From the IMG/VR virus record IMGVR_UViG_3300011116_000636, positions 1 through 44,380 of that record: a stretch of DNA of 44,380 nt; one strand, written 5' to 3'. Below, in pieces: positions 43,432 through 44,380 of this stretch. Made by a program: the position numbers and the translations under genes. The first letter of the stretch is position 1; every line of letters begins with the position of its first letter. The notes below the pieces were generated by a model. It saw only the letters and a program-made list of their open reading frames with translations. It did no database searches and was not told the DNA's origin. Origin of the DNA: a virus.

Positions 43432-43773
43432 CTACAAACTTACAACGTTCTCGTCAGTGTCACGACGAGCCTTAGCCAAGGTAACGGTGTCATTTTTGTC
43501 CCCACTCCATTGTAAAATTAAAGTCCTTGCTTCTATTAACTTAACATCGTTGGCACAACGTTCTTCCGTAATCTCAGCAGTAACTAATTCTGTTTTAGAG
43601 TATGTCATCCACGCCATAAACTCAGAATAATGCTCCATTAAGTCTGCATCTGACAAATCGTCAAGATGCTTTGGTATCTCTGGTAAGTTTCCTGTCGGTC
43701 TGTCTGGAAGAGAAAACTTCTCCAGAAAGTTCTTCATTGCTTGACTGTTCGCCAGTCTGTCGTCTATCAGCAT
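43432..43773 (-). CDS. Unknown protein, overlaps the nuclease gene (113 aa)
   Basis: ATG 43773 has an ideal GGAGGA five bases upstream but lies 113 bases inside the nuclease gene, in another frame. MLIDDRLANSQAMKNFLEKF, LPEIPKHLDDLSDADLMEHY, helical EFMAWMTYSKTELVTAEITE. Ends ENVVSL at a TAG followed by an open in-frame extension. Function unknown. Confidence 0.6.
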   Translation of the reverse strand: MLIDDRLANSQAMKNFLEKFSLPDRPTGNLPEIPKHLDDLSDADLMEHYSEFMAWMTYSKTELVTAEITEERCANDVKLIEARTLILQWSGDKNDTVTLAKARRDTDENVVSL

Positions 43774-44380
43774 TATTCCTCCAACATGTTGTTTTGTACG
43801 GACATTGTTTACAAGTTTTATGGTCTTCTGTTGCCCAAGCAGGACGGTCAATTATAGTACCTTGATCTAGGTGTTGTTTTACAACTTGAGCAGCCGCAAG
43901 AATGTGTTGAATCAATGCTGGTTGATAAGTTACATCAAACTCTTTAATTGATTGAGTTGGTTTCCATTCGTATAACATAATACCTTGATGAACACCTGTT
44001 GCGTACATGTACAAATTAATTTGGCGAAGATGTGTGCTAAAAGGTTGCCTTACCCTTTTCCACAACTCGTCCATAGTTATACTTCCAGAGTCATACTCTT
44101 TGTATAAATCTAAGTTCTCCATACGAATAGTTCCAACACCTACACTTTTAATTTCTAGTATTGCCTCTCCCTGTGAATCTTGAATTAAACCGTCTGCGTT
44201 TCCTTTAATGTGGCATTCTTCATTAAAAATGGCTAACTCTGATTGTTTCATCAATCCAGAACGTTCTAACCATCCTTGCCATTTTTCATGGATGTCGTGA
44301 CCTGTTCTAAAAATGTTTAAAGTTTGAAAAGAAAAAGATTTAACTTTATCTGCAGGTTCTTTGTTTATTTCGTACATTGA
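43661..44380 (-). CDS. Cas4/RecB-like PD-(D/E)xK exonuclease (5' end cut by window)
   Basis: The frame is open to the window edge, and the normal N-terminal region of this family is missing, so the true start is probably outside (an ATG occurs at 44377). Visible: TGHDIHEKWQGW (His of motif near the start), HIKGNADGLI with catalytic Asp, AILEIKS with E-x-K, HLRQINLYMYATG (QxxxY motif) and C-terminal CKQCPYKTTCW, cysteines of the Cas4-type iron-sulfur cluster. A 5'-3' exonuclease of the phage recombination type. The C-terminal ~40 residues overlap the next gene. Confidence 0.8.
   Translation of the reverse strand, partial: SMYEINKEPADKVKSFSFQTLNIFRTGHDIHEKWQGWLERSGLMKQSELAIFNEECHIKGNADGLIQDSQGEAILEIKSVGVGTIRMENLDLYKEYDSGSITMDELWKRVRQPFSTHLRQINLYMYATGVHQGIMLYEWKPTQSIKEFDVTYQPALIQHILAAAQVVKQHLDQGTIIDRPAWATEDHKTCKQCPYKTTCWRNNADRRQTGEQSSNEELSGEVFSSRQTDRKLTRDTKAS

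Overview
The window is part of a double-stranded DNA tailed-phage genome whose host is probably an uncultivated, low-GC actinobacterium, such as an aquatic Acidimicrobiia- or acI-type lineage. The evidence is two WhiB-family proteins (found only in Actinobacteria and their phages), long Thr-rich linkers of the kind common in Acidimicrobiia secreted proteins, a WhiB carrying an actinobacterial Cys-rich tail, and exact bacterial-type parS sequences. Almost every gene is on the minus strand and packed head to tail with TAATG, ATGA, GTGA or 8-base overlaps, which settle many of the starts given here. Terminase, portal, capsid, polymerase and integrase genes are not in this window.

Layout. 1-2.5 kb: tail-fibre genes (Mtd-like N-terminal domain, repeat fibre, collagen-like tip, tandem beta-domain protein). 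2.56-4.63 kb: a holin-like two-helix protein and a secreted PA14/Thr-rich/helical-repeat protein. 4.7-17.4 kb: a cassette of mostly unrecognised genes. It includes a glycosyltransferase plus sugar epimerase on the plus strand, a ParB/Srx-fold protein, a ferredoxin, five tandem paralogues of an unknown ~240-residue family, an R-S-ExE ADP-ribosyltransferase and a second ART-like protein. Several unrelated proteins here share N-terminal tags (AHEHLN or NWEQH), so I infer that this may be a set of virion-packaged effectors. Many transcription units start from TATACT-like boxes only 5-7 bases from the start codon, which suggests leaderless mRNAs.

17.4-30.4 kb: an early-type region of many small proteins plus a DUF932 protein, WhiB and an SNF2-family helicase. 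It is richer in G+C between 17.4 and about 21.6 kb. Promoters here share a one-directional 10-11 base motif (GATTGTCAAG on the plus strand, CTTGACAATC in the direction of transcription) that resembles the stoperators of L5/cluster A mycobacteriophages and contains the -35 box. A perfect parS and a one-mismatch parS flank an alternating purine-pyrimidine tract at 17.9-19.0 kb, making this a candidate partition or origin locus.

30.4-36.7 kb: glycosyltransferase, helix-turn-helix protein, secreted lytic transglycosylase, second WhiB, HAD phosphatase and DUF6378-like genes. 36.7-42.4 kb: small basic or low-complexity proteins, including a histone-H1-like protein and a DUF8033-like protein; two pairs share N-terminal tags. 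42.4-44.4 kb: SpoVS-like protein, Hjc-like nuclease, zinc protein and a Cas4/RecB-like exonuclease cut by the window edge. All functional calls come from reading motifs by eye; no database search was run.
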